Shown: in pieces, positions 26,974 through 48,771 of the stretch
How the letters are laid out: each line of letters begins with the position of its first letter
How positions within the stretch are numbered: the stretch's first letter is position 1
Source of the DNA: Cruorifilaria tuberocauda
Lineage: Eukaryota > Nematoda > Chromadorea > Rhabditida > Onchocercidae
Reading direction: 5' to 3'
Length of the DNA: 64,000 nucleotides
Assembly: GCA_013365365.1 (NCBI GenBank)
Contig: JABVXU010000270.1
Span: 1-64,000, forward strand
The notes under the pieces: model-generated
The model's input: only the letters and a program-made list of their open reading frames with translations
Told to the model about the DNA's origin: nothing
Database searches by the model: none
Program-made: the position numbers and the translations under genes

Positions 26974-29900
26974 ATGGATTTTGATGATGGCTGTTGCTTT
27001 TTGGAGAATAATTTTGATCAATTTTACTGGACGGATTTGCTTTCTCCAAATGATTCCAGAATCAGTGTTAACGATACCACCCAACAAAGCAGTGATCAGG
27101 TTTTTTTTATTTATTTGATAAGATTAACTGCTAACTAACTGATAAATTATCAGCTTGTTGACATAACCTACACTTCTTGAATCATTTCTTTATGATTAAT
27201 GAATTAGTGAAGAAGAGTGATTGAAGCGTCAATATGAATTTTTGAAGTAGCAAATAAAGGTTCCATCTTTTTTTCATACTTTTACGGCGACCTCTGTTAT
27301 ATATGTTACTGATCTGGCAATATTTCCAGCTTTCGGAGGTCATTGAAAATTTGGGATTCGATTTGAATTCACAGAGCAACGGTGGAGTACTTCCAACTGA
27401 TGATTCGTCGGTATTTGATACTGTGTCGCTTGATAACAATTTTGTCAATCAAATATTTTATGATAATGCTTCTCCATCCACCAGTGATTCCGGAAATTAT
27501 TCACCGACGTTTTCTACTTCAGATGTATGCATTTACCTATGTAATTGAATACTTACATAAACTTACGATGATTTTCTGGTTAGAAATCCATTAAAGTAGC
27601 ATTCTTTTTCATAGAAACTTGTGAAGGACTAGTAATAACATCAAAAATTATTAGTTTACTTGTCTTTCAGTGGGTATAAAATGTTTTTGAAGGATCAGAG
27701 TGCTCCTGATAATGATCGAATAACAAATGTTCAAGCAACGCAAAAACATCAGTTTGAAACGAAATTTACTACTATGCCTAATCCAAGTCGCCTTATTCCT
27801 GTTCAGATTCCTGTTCAGCAGGTTTATAATTTAGCTTTCTTGACAATTTTAATTTTAGTGATTCTTCTTATAATTATCAAAACTTTTTACTGTTAAACGA
27901 TTACTGCATAAAAATTTTTAAAGAGTTGTCCCCTATAATTCATGCTGTAATTTATATCTTGTATGCATTCCTTGTAATACTTCCCTTCCCTGATACAGAT
28001 TTTTCATTTTGATTAAAAAAATCCCTGAATGTATTTCAAATTTAAAAATAAATCTCACTGTCATAACTTTCCATTGTAATTTATCGATTTAATACATGAA
28101 TTTTTATTTGGCTTATTGCGAAATGAATTTGAAAAATGAGCTTAAACATTAATACCAGTTTTTCAGATTGTAACGAGTAGTAAAAACACATCAAGTCACC
28201 CAATGATTTGCATAATGTCAACACCAGTCCACTCTAACTCTCTCAACGTGAGTTTCAACCTTTCTGTGATTTAAGTAGCTTTCATATTTATCCATTCCTT
28301 AATGCCATCTTTATGAATTTGTAGTTTCATTTTTTTTTGCGAAGTACAGATATGAATCAATTCGAATTATTCATTTCAGTCCAAATCAGTCGTCAATCAG
28401 GATAAGCAACGGATGCTGTCACCAAAACATGAGGGACCACCATTAGCAACGACATTCACAAGCACTCCTATTAAGGTAACTTCAAAAAATATTAATATTA
28501 CTTTCCTGTATCATTTACATTTCCTTACCATTTTTTTCATTTTAATTTTTCATAATTCTGTTTCTTTTTAATAGTTTATTCCGTTTTGCGTTTTTTTCTC
28601 ATACCGATGTGTATTTGCCCATTTTTGAGGTGGGTTTAAAATCTTTTAGAATGTTTTCACCTTCTTAGAATATGAAAACAACTGTCTTTTAACTCTATGA
28701 TTAACCTTTTGAACACATTATTAAGCGGTGTTGCATACTTTCTTGGGCCACACCGAAATACGAAAGTAAATGTCTATTTTTCGATAGGCTTTGTAGTCCT
28801 AAAAATAAGTTAATGTTTTATGTCGATGTAGAACTTTAGAGTATTTTTAATAAGCATCAACTCACTCATTTAATCTTGAAAAATATGTGGAAGAATCATT
28901 TTCTTGTTGATGCTTTTTATGATGAAATATCTCTTTCCAAGCTATTCACAGTTAATTGGACGAAGTTGTTTCTTAGGTTTTCCTTAGAATAGTATGAACT
29001 TCGTTCGTATTCGTTCGTATTTTCCTCGCTTTTTATTATCTTAGTTTATTTGTCATGTTCGATTGAATCATCGGAGAAATCTTATGGCCATTTCATTTCA
29101 TCGCTTGATTTTATTTTTCATCTTTGAGGGATCTTTTTTACACAGTTTTAATTTGGTATTATTTTACAAAATTTTTAGTGAACGGTGATCTCAATTTATG
29201 TTTTATTGGTAAGATACTACCCCCACTGAATAAGCTAATAAGAAAAACTTCCTCACATTTCATAGATTATTCTAGGATTACGATCGTAAGAAAGAAGACA
29301 GGAAAATACGGAACCGATATTCGGCACAACTTTCACGAATCCGAAAAAAAAATGTTAGTTTGTAGATGATATGCAGTAATCTTACTCATTACTCCTTAAT
29401 TTTTCCTCTCTCTCTTTCCATTAATTATTGTAGGAAATTGATGAAATGAAACGAAATTTGGCTAACAAGGATGTCATTATTGAGAAATTAAAGGGCGAAA
29501 TCGAAATTTTAAAGGGAACTATTGAAACTTTGCGAAGAGAGGTATATACTGTCTTAGATTGCATCTCACAAACGAATTTAAAAAGCTGGATACCAAAAAC
29601 CTTAAGTTTAACCTATTTTTAACAATCAGGGCAACAAGCACTTGTCATGTCTCGGATGAATTAGTATTAAACCATGTATCCAGGCTGACTAATTGATATT
29701 TTTCATTTTTATTTTCTGTTCGAACTTCGTACAATAAATTTTTGATTTAGAATGAAATGTTGAGATCAAACACTAGTGATCGAAGCGGTGGTAATCGTTT
29801 AGGTGTGCTAGCTGGCACTGTTTGTCTTTTCGGATTTGTTTCGTTATTATCTTTTAGCAGCAGCTATACCAGTTAAGTTACTTTCTTCTTACTTTTCTGA

Positions 29901-32466
29901 TGGATTTTTCTGATGCTTTTTAGTACTAAATTTGAGAACATAATTCTTTTAATGCTTTTTGCTTAAATGAAATTAAATGATTTCAGAAATTTGGACCCAG
30001 TTCGTGATGCAAAAAGTCTTACTGCATTGGATAGTACGAAAACAAATATGTATTCCGTGCGAAATAGAGTAAATACTGGTCGAGCTCTTCTTTCCTTTGA
30101 TTATTATGGAGGCGTAGTGAGTTACTCCTGTTATGATTCAATTTCGTTTCATTTTAAACTATTTTATTACTTTTTTAATATTTTTTTATGTTTACTTGAT
30201 TTTTTTCTTGAAAATTTTTAAACTTTATTACCTTGATTATTTTGTAAGTCTGTTTTTATGTTTATTGTTAAAAATTCTTTAGGAATCGGGAGAAAATCCA
30301 CAATCAAATAAGAAATCCGATCTTTTGTCCCATTCAAACCTGAACTATTCAGTGAATTGTGATACAACACCAAAGAAATATCTAAATCAATCTGAAGCAA
30401 TAAAGTTTGTTATAGTCTTCCCAAAGTATCTTAATTATAAAGTTTCAAACCTTCAAGAACTTCAATGGTTTATTGAAATAGTCAACTTAGAGTAGATGTG
30501 ATTATGACCATTCTTTTTTATTCATCCCAGTATTAATATTTCTCTTTAATGAAACACAGAACAACATCATATTTAATGAATTATGACCCGACTTTCATCT
30601 TGAAGTAGCAGGCTCAGATGAATATATACGCTGATAACTGAATCAAAGGTCTTTGTCTTACTTGATTCAGTTCTTTTGTCTTAGTTCTTAGCTCAAATTA
30701 CATATGTGAACCTCTCAAAAAATTGTCTTTAATTTTCTAAAAAGCGCATCACTGTAAAGAAATAGTATTGGTCTTGGTTTTTCGACTGAAGTATTGAATC
30801 TTGAGAAATAAAATTAATTAGTAAGATGCTTTGCATATGATCTGCAAAGCTCGGTATGTTTTTTTTCCAATTACTATTGCCTGATTGATTACCAATAGAT
30901 TGTAGCAATTTGCCATCACGTCTTCGATCCTAGCAAATCTCCATTTTTTTCTTTTTCGGAATTTTAATGTTACTTGGTAGACATATGTTGCAGATTGAAC
31001 AACGATGTTTTTGCTTGGATTAACCGACATGAATGTTTGCAGTTTATGCATATTCGACGTATATTTCGTGTTCCAATATATAAAGAATTAGCGACTTTTA
31101 GCATAGCTAAAAAGTCTATACGAGATACTAAACGTGGAAAGATGAATAGAAAAAGTCGTCAACAACGGTTCGGATTAACATCAACTTTCAAGAAGCTATT
31201 ATAATTTGCATCTTCTGTCCTAAAGTTAAATACATAGTTGATCAAGATTTTTGTCGAACACAGTAAGTGACACTTTCAATTAACCTATTTTCGTACAACC
31301 ATCTCAATACGAAGAGTTCATCAGCTCATTTAACCTGAATAATCATGAATGATGATCAATTAAATGATTGTGTTTTTTGCAGTTTTTTGTTTTGATTTCA
31401 AAAAATTTCAAATTATTGTTAGGACAGCAACTGACAAGATGGAAGCTGCACGTTTAAAGGCGATACGTGAACGCGCTTGGAGACATATAGACATGATCAG
31501 CTCCAATGCCGATAATACAGCCATTAAATCACAAGTGTAGGTTTTCTAATATTTTGCTAAACTGAATATTAAAAATGAAGTCGATAAGTTAGTGATTATT
31601 TGCCAAAGTTTAACGATATAACATATGTTCATTTTAATTACAGAAACAGTATTTTTTAGTAAAACGATGGATTACGGTGTTATGAATCAAGAACATTTCT
31701 TATCCAATTGGCTGAAAGATAAAGCAGATGCACTTACGGCTTTGAATATGGAATTACAATATGCGGAACTTGCTCGGAATTTGAAACAGCGCGAGGATAC
31801 ACTTTATGTCGTTGCAATGAAGGTTACTTCTTCTTTTCTTATTTTGTTACATTGACGGATGCCTTTCTTCTCATGTCCGTCAGCTAAAAATTGATCTGTT
31901 ATCTGCCGTTTTAAACAAAGATAAATAATTCTGAGTCAACGAATGACCTTTCATATTATATTAAAAAGTAAACAATCTTATTGATGCTTATTGCAAGATT
32001 TTTAGAAAAAATTTTTTAGAATTATTATTTGCTGCCAGCTACAGATCGAAATGGTATTATGCAACCTCGTATGGCTCTTATTTTGCCTGCTCTATCATTC
32101 AATGGTACATTGCCGAATCAGGTTTGTTTCCAATGAGGAATTCTTGCAGTAGTGAGTTAATTTAATTTTAAATCCAATAAAATCATGTTGGACGATGAGA
32201 TACTTAAATCCATGTTTCTGGCTTGGATATAATTCTTGGAATTTGTAGCTCTTTTGATTAAGCATTAGTTACAAAGCCTGCTTCAGTTTTATTCTTGGTA
32301 AGCTATTAATAAAGCACTGATGACAGACTAAAAATACTCACCAATATACAGTTAGCCTTTGCAGGTGGCAATGATGCGCCTGGAATGTGATATTACAGGA
32401 ACTGGAATTTTTCATCTTCCAAGTTCACTTTTGCCTTTATTTTATGATCACTCATCTCGTCAGTAA
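26974..32466 (+). CDS. atf-6: ATF-6, ER-membrane bZIP stress transcription factor
   Basis: Exons: 26974-27099, 27330-27524, 27693-27821, 28167-28247, 28380-28475, 29276-29353, 29434-29541, 29751-29871, 30001-30116, 30283-30404, 30994-~31154, ~31226-31262, 31423-31536, 31660-31822, 32020-32121, 32365-32466; about 616 residues. ATF6 sits in the ER membrane and, on unfolded-protein stress, is cut in the Golgi by S1P and S2P so that its N-terminus enters the nucleus. The N-terminus is acidic and Ser/Asn-rich. The bZIP basic region (KIRNRYSAQLSRIRKKN, about 218-235) and zipper (about 236-271) are on separate exons. One membrane span follows (LGVLAGTVCLFGFVSLLSF, about 288-306), then a possible S1P site RALL at 339-342. 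The luminal part has LNNDVFAWINRHE, NYYLLPAT and PRMALILPAL, all close to human ATF6. The ends of exons 11 and 12 are uncertain: exon 11 runs open to a TAA at 31202, so a donor in the right phase must lie before it. Confidence 0.9.
29176..29231 (+). repeat. Copy B of a 56-bp dispersed repeat
   Basis: It matches 25534-25589. This copy lies in atf-6 intron 5, about 45 bp before the bZIP basic-region exon at 29276. Confidence 0.85.
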
Positions 32467-34867
32467 ATTTCTTCCCTAATAGGGCTTTCACCGAAGCAAA
32501 TGATATTCCTTTGTAATTTTTTGTAATATTTTATTGAATTTGGTTTATTGTCGATTACTCGATCATCATATTTTGTAGTACTCGTAAATACTGAACTAAT
32601 GTTTGGGCGGTAATGTTTTTGATTTAAAAACTTTTCATATTTTTACAAATTTTTATCATGCATTAGTCATGCATATATAGTTCTTTTTAACTTTTATTTC
32701 TGATTTCCATACATTTGAATTTTTTCTTACTTCTATTAAGTAAAATAATACTGTTCATAATATTACTTGCAGTTTTACAACTTTATTTGAAGAGAATAAC
32801 CCAAAATTTTCTCAATGAACAAGAAATTCAGCGGAACAGAATCATCTAGCATTCATTTTCCTTTTTTCTGGTTGGATATTTTGCCTTTTAAAAAGCATCA
32901 TTATATTTTTTCTTCTATGTTTGTATATATAAGCAGCAAAAAATATTATTATGCAATCATTTAAAGAATTATTTGGATTAAGTGGTAAATTTTCGGTGTT
33001 GTTGATTATTCAGGACTGATTAGTACAAGCAGTGTATTATTTCCAGAGTATTTAAAAGTTTATGAAAAGTTATATTTCAATGTATCATTTAAAATGGGAT
33101 ATTGATTTTGTGATGGTTTAGAAAAATAAAATTGTTTTATTTTATCCTAGAAATGGCCGATTTTGTGCAATATGAAATATTTGATAATTGCAAAAGTACC
33201 TTGAATGGATAACATTGGTTATTTAATTTTGACTATGTACACCTGAAGATTTATCGGGTTAAGTTCATGTATTTTCTAACTATTCCTAGTAAATTTGCAT
33301 ATGTATCTCGTGTTATTTAGGATTTGGGAGTGATGTACGGGAAACGAAATAATGTTGTACTGAACATTTCATGCAAACAACATTTTCCACCTTCACTAAG
33401 TTAGAAGACAGTGTATTTTCTTGAAAATATTCCTATGTACTACCGGGCAAACATAATGCCAGTAGGTATAACGGCAATATTGAAGTTCGGTAAACATCAG
33501 AAAGTCATCTCAAGCAAAATAATCAGATTCAGTGATAAGTGCATTTCGAACAACATTACCTCTACCAATATTGACAATGAATTTCCAATTAAAAAAATGA
33601 TCGAATGGTGGTCTTGTTTGTAATGCTGATTGAAAAGAAGTCAAATAATTTATCATTAACTTGAAAACATTACACAACATTTAAATTCTTAAATTTACAA
33701 ACAAATAAACAACAAAAAAAGGAAAAAGTGGAATGCAAGCAAGATAACACAGGCGTTCCCGTCACTTTTGCAACAAAATCATTATAAACAGACTATGCCC
33801 AATAATCAATTAGGCCTAAAAATTCTTGATTGTTAACAATGTTTAATATTTAGGACATCACTGGTTCAATCCAACAGTTATACTAAAATTATTCTCGAGT
33901 CAGATAAATGCTGTTGATTAAATTAATCCGAATTGGAATTGCTTCATTAGAAATTGAAAGGTGATCAGTTCGATTCTCTTTTTTTGATACCAAAAGTGAA
34001 TGAAAAAATTGCATCATGAAAAAGAGAATAATGGAATTTTTCATTCATTGGAAAGCCTATGTAGATGTTTGTGATATTGTAGTCATGGAAGCTTCCTTCC
34101 AGTTACTGGCGTCTCGTAAACGAAAAAAATTAAATCAAAGAAATCCATTGGAGAAGATAGAATTCAAAGCCATTCAATAAATGATGATTGGGCTAGTCAC
34201 AGGTTATCGCATCAAAACGCAAAGAAAGCAGCAAGAAAAGTGAAAGAGCAAAGCAAGGATTAGTATTAGGGAATATTCAATGATTAATGAACTAAAGAAA
34301 ACAATAAAAAGTAACAAAATGAAGTGAATAGGCTATCATATTCTTAAAAAAACAAAAATACATTACATTTTAATAACAGTATATGTTAACGAGTAATCGT
34401 TATGTGACTATGAACATGATTTCAATGGTTGTGGATCTCTCTTGCGATTGCCTATAGTCGATCATATTTAGGTAAGCTATGAACTAATCACAAATCGAAC
34501 CAATTCAGCAATAAAGCAGAGAAGAGCAAATGAAGAATTATATTAGAAAAATCATCATGATTTGACTATAAAAAAATATGATTTTGCCAATTATGCCCTT
34601 TTTTGCAATCCATAATTAATCCATAATGAACTATGGACCATTCACAACCAATTGTGGAAGCGCCTGATTTTGATAATGTAACTAGTGCTCTATAGAATAT
34701 AGAGAATCGAAACTATTATAACTCAAAAGCAAATATAAGTAATTGATAATTGTAGTACTAAGATTTTACACACGATTAAAACTTTTACGAAATAAATTCC
34801 TTATAATTTAGAAATCATCCAAATGAAATATCTCACTGAGAATTAAAATTAAAATTAAAAAAAGAAA
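32467..34867. other. Convergent spacer between atf-6 and tbc-11
   Basis: It holds the 3' UTRs of both genes. The ORF at 33411-33623 (70 codons) has no splice context or recognised family. I see no RNA gene or element. Confidence 0.55.
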
Positions 34868-44807
<9,940 letters not shown>

Positions 44808-47530
44808 TTTGTACCGAAAATAAAAAAATATATCATTTGAAAAAGCAAAACAATACATATGACATAAATAAGCGAGTGTCAACGCTTTCTAATAGATAAG
44901 ACAACTAAAATATGATAGATAAACAAAAGTTGATAATATTTATACGATATTGTGTCATTGCATTGACACCTTATCACATTTTATATTGCACTATATTAGA
45001 ATCATATGACGTCTCAACAAACATCACATAATTTCCACTGAAAAGAAAAAAAAGAGGGCGCATCAAAATTGTGAGTACCGTACGGTTTTTAACAATTTTT
45101 AAAAGTGACAAATAAATGATGATGAAGTAATAATGATTGAGAAGTAATAACAACAATTGTTTTTAAATAAGATAAAATAAAAAGTAAAAAAGCGTTGAAG
45201 TGTCTTAACTCTATGAAAATGTGGCAAATGAACTTTTAAGTGCAACACAAGAAATAAGCAGCGATGATTGACAATCGAAGGATTAATTTGTGATAGCAAG
45301 AAGTGGATGGAGAAAATGAGATGTCACGGCTCTTCAGGATTTACTTCACTTTCATATCTCTTCCTACAAAGCTATTATACTGATTACTCCTTCTCCGCTC
45401 ACTTTTATATTCTTAGTGAAAAACTATTAGATTACAAGTAGCAGTTGATACCAAACCGATAAGTAATTAAACAATAAATTTGCAAACAGTGCTAACAACA
45501 AGAATACTGAAAGCGTTTGTTCACGGATCTCATTTAATTATCATTCGTTATGTTCGTACAGTAAAACAGACATGTACAGGCAAAAGTCGGTATTGTGGAA
45601 AGCAGATGCAAAACACGTGATCATATACAAATGTACAGGAAAGACACGTGAATGCATGCATGTTTCAGGCATGCAAAAAGAATTGATGACGTCTCGTTCT
45701 GATAAACTTATCTATTTATACACTGATTACAAACATAACGATATACGTAATACGTCCCTTGCTGTACATAAACGTACGTATACTCATCTACACTTTCATA
45801 CACGTGATTGCATATCTATAATTCTGAGAGATGAACTGGATAGCAGGATGATACTGAATCCTGATTCATGTAGATGTTAATTACAATATACAAATGCTCT
45901 CATCGATACTGTTATACATATACACAGATGAATGTACGTCCATAATTGTGATAAGTGGATTCCTAGCGTATCACATACTCCTTCCACTAAGTAATATCAT
46001 TTACGTAGAAGACGTTAAGTGACAACGGAGTACAAATAGTCATGTAAAGTGTGACACACAATGCACGTGCGTGTTTGCATGAGAATGGCCGATGAGATCG
46101 ATTCATTTGCAGCGGTTGCAGAGGAATGTGAGAGCTTCCTATTTTGATCCGACTCGCCGCTGCATCTTCACTTCTCTGCACTACGCATCGCGTACGCTTC
46201 TCTGCGTCGCATGTCGCGTGTTGCTGTACTTCCATATACTTCACTTCCGTACATTGCACTTTTCTTTCTTCATCACACTCCATTTCAGTTCTACGAATTA
46301 TACGTAGCATGTTCACGTTATGGACACGTTTGTTATCAATCATCATGCATCGTAACTGTATACGTGTTGTCCTCTCACTATGGACAGATGACAGCATCAT
46401 CTAGCGCTTTACTCTATCAATCAATCAGGGAATGTTGTAAAAGATTTAAGGATATGACTGAACAGTATAATTCGCTGATAGTTACTCTACCAGCTTTCTT
46501 TCATATTCTGTCAAGCATCTCCTTTCTGCTAATATTATTTCATAAATATAAAGGCCTTAAATTACATTCAAACAAGTCGCATTTGAGAATTATTCGTCCG
46601 AAAGAAAAGTATCAATTACAAAAACAAAGATATAAAATTTTGCAATTCCGCACTTTATATTCTCCGAACTGTTTATATTCGCAAAGATTCCATAATTTCT
46701 ACATAGTATGTTACATATTTCAGGATAGCAGAAATACTTGCTCTCCTTTTTATGACGATAATAATACATACAGATATTTTTTGTAAAAAAAATGTGTGTG
46801 GAAATTATTCGAGAGAAATGGTATTCGTTCAAATCAGTGCAAACAGTCCTGAGGAAGGATGAAATGTCTCAACAACAAGCAATTTATATTTCATTCATGA
46901 ATTGTTTAGCAGCTGAAATACCGCAGAATTTTTTACACGATCGGAAAATATGAAAGTTCGATGATGGTTTTGATAAAATACATATATTTTCATTGAGAAA
47001 GGCAAAAATGCGGGATAACGTAGTAAACTGCAATCAGTAATATTTCAATACATAAGCATATCTGCTCATTGAATTAGCAATGGAAGGCATTTAGCAATAT
47101 TATCATCTGAAAAATTGAGATGAAAGTCAATTGAAAATCTTCCTCTGAGATGTACTCAGTCTTTTTCGGCAACTACTAGTTTCATTAAAAAAACGAAAAA
47201 TTTAATTCGGAGCTGAAAGTAACAAAATACTTTGGATGTCAATAAAATGTCACACGGAGATATTCGATACCTGTTTGTGCAGGTACTTTCATTGTTTGCA
47301 TTTTCTTTGTCCAAGTGTGACATGTACATCAATTTTAAATTTCTGCTTTGGAAAAAGAAACCGTTAAACCAGTTTGATGGAAATGCAAATAATGGAAAAG
47401 CACTTTCACTATCTACCACTGTCTAGACTGTTTAAAGGAAATAAACAATACAAATAAAATTAACAGTAAGTTATCAGTAGATTCTGACATAAAAACGAAA
47501 ATAATCAGGATTGCAACAAGTGCCAAACAT
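44808..47530. promoter_or_regulatory. tbc-11 upstream region with a GC-richer, E-box-rich patch
   Basis: About 2.7 kb between the tbc-11 start and the bir-1 stop. From about 45540 to 46440 the base composition is visibly richer in G+C than anywhere nearby. Four CACGTG palindromes lie at 45614-45619, 45645-45650, 45801-45806 and 46064-46069, with several ACGTACGT-type runs. Long ORFs on both strands (plus 46211-46786, 191 codons; minus 45987-46400, 137 codons) probably reflect scarce stop codons, since neither has splice signals or family likeness. Confidence 0.5.
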
Positions 47531-48771
47531 TCACTTCTTCCTCTTCGTTGTCTTCTTTTGTCTCTTGTTTTCAGTCAAAACATCTATTCTCTTTTTCACA
47601 CTTTCCATGGCATTTTTGGCACCATCGATTGCTTTCAGTGCAATTAATGACTTAAAATGCCAGCAATAAACAGAAATTAGAACTAATTATTAATTTTTTA
47701 ACAAGCCCATTTTCAATTTCAATCTAAAATGATTGAACTCATATGTACCAAAAGTTAATGGAGTTTCTGACTTCGAGAAACCTTTGTTTTTAACGACATA
47801 AATAAGTGGAAATGGGACAATTCGGAGGTTGGGATCATAAGAATTTCAGATATTTATCATAATCATCACTATCAGAGTAGATCGATTATAACACTGCACA
47901 TCTTTAAAAGACATTTTTGAAACGTAATAGAGAAAGTATTAGAGAAAGAAACAAGCCAAACCATCATGGACGCCCTTCGTTGAGCCAGAAGCCGTAAAAA
48001 ATCCTCAACTGTCCATTCCTTTTCATCTTTCTTTAAACGAGCAAAGTAGCAAATATCCTTCCGTTTTGCGTGCTCTACTCTGAAATTCTATTTTAAAGAC
48101 TCAAAGGTCTCATTTATTTTTGTATTCTCCTATTAAAAAAAGTTAACAATTGAAAAACTGAACATTTAAATTTCAAATGTAAGAAAATTCAGCTATAAAA
48201 AATTGCTAAAGATGGCTTCCCAATATGATCTGATAAATAATCTGTGATCCGGATAATTCAAAAGAGAGCATTTTGCCAGAAAAAATGGAAGAAATGGTTG
48301 CATTTCCCGATAAACTTTATTTCATAATTTTTACTGCAAAAATGACTTACAAAGGATCGTCTCCATCTTCCCATCCCGTTAAACTTTTGAGGCAGAACGG
48401 ACAACTGACACCATCAATATTTTCTTCATCTGGATCAAAGAAGAAGCCTGCTTGAGCCATCTCAAACAGCACAATTTAAAACGAATTTAATTAACGAAAG
48501 CAAACTGAATCGATCACAACGATGAAAGACAAAGCCACTGATTAAGACCAAAAATGAAAACAGTAGTATTCTAAAAGGGAAAGAAATTAATGTGATTTCG
48601 GAATTTTAGAAAAGAATTTTAAAAGAGAATCCATAATGCAACCTTTTCCGGTGATAAATTGACAGATTGTTGATGAGGCCAAGCATTTTGCATGAATGAT
48701 TTCAATCGGTTACTGCAAAAAAAATGCTCGGTATAAGCATCACAGTTCAGCAAATCAACAATAGCTGCCAT
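47531..48771 (-). CDS. bir-1: Survivin / BIR-1, chromosomal passenger subunit
   Basis: Four exons (minus): 48771-48643, 48460-48351, 48079-47962, 47650-47531 (TGA); about 158 residues, close to human survivin (142). Survivin with Aurora B and INCENP targets the passenger complex to centromeres and the midzone; it is required for chromosome segregation and cytokinesis. One BIR domain is present: NRLKSFMQNAWP, then MAQAGFFFDP, with zinc ligands Cys63, Cys66, His83 and Cys90 in the exact spacing CX2C-X16-HX6C, and the WEDGDDP loop. The region after it (ICYFARLKKDEKEWTVEDFL) and the long basic C-terminal helix (SVKKRIDVLTENKRQKK) are survivin-like and lack a RING. The start gives DAYTEHFFCSNRLKSF directly before the BIR. 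It lies head to head with the 50725 gene. Confidence 0.93.

Noticed and set aside
33411..33623. 70-codon plus-strand ORF between atf-6 and tbc-11
   Set aside because: No family likeness, splice context or coding-like codon use.
45987..46400. 137-codon minus-strand ORF
   Set aside because: It overlaps plus-strand ORFs in the GC-richer island, where stops are scarce in all frames; no motifs or splice context.
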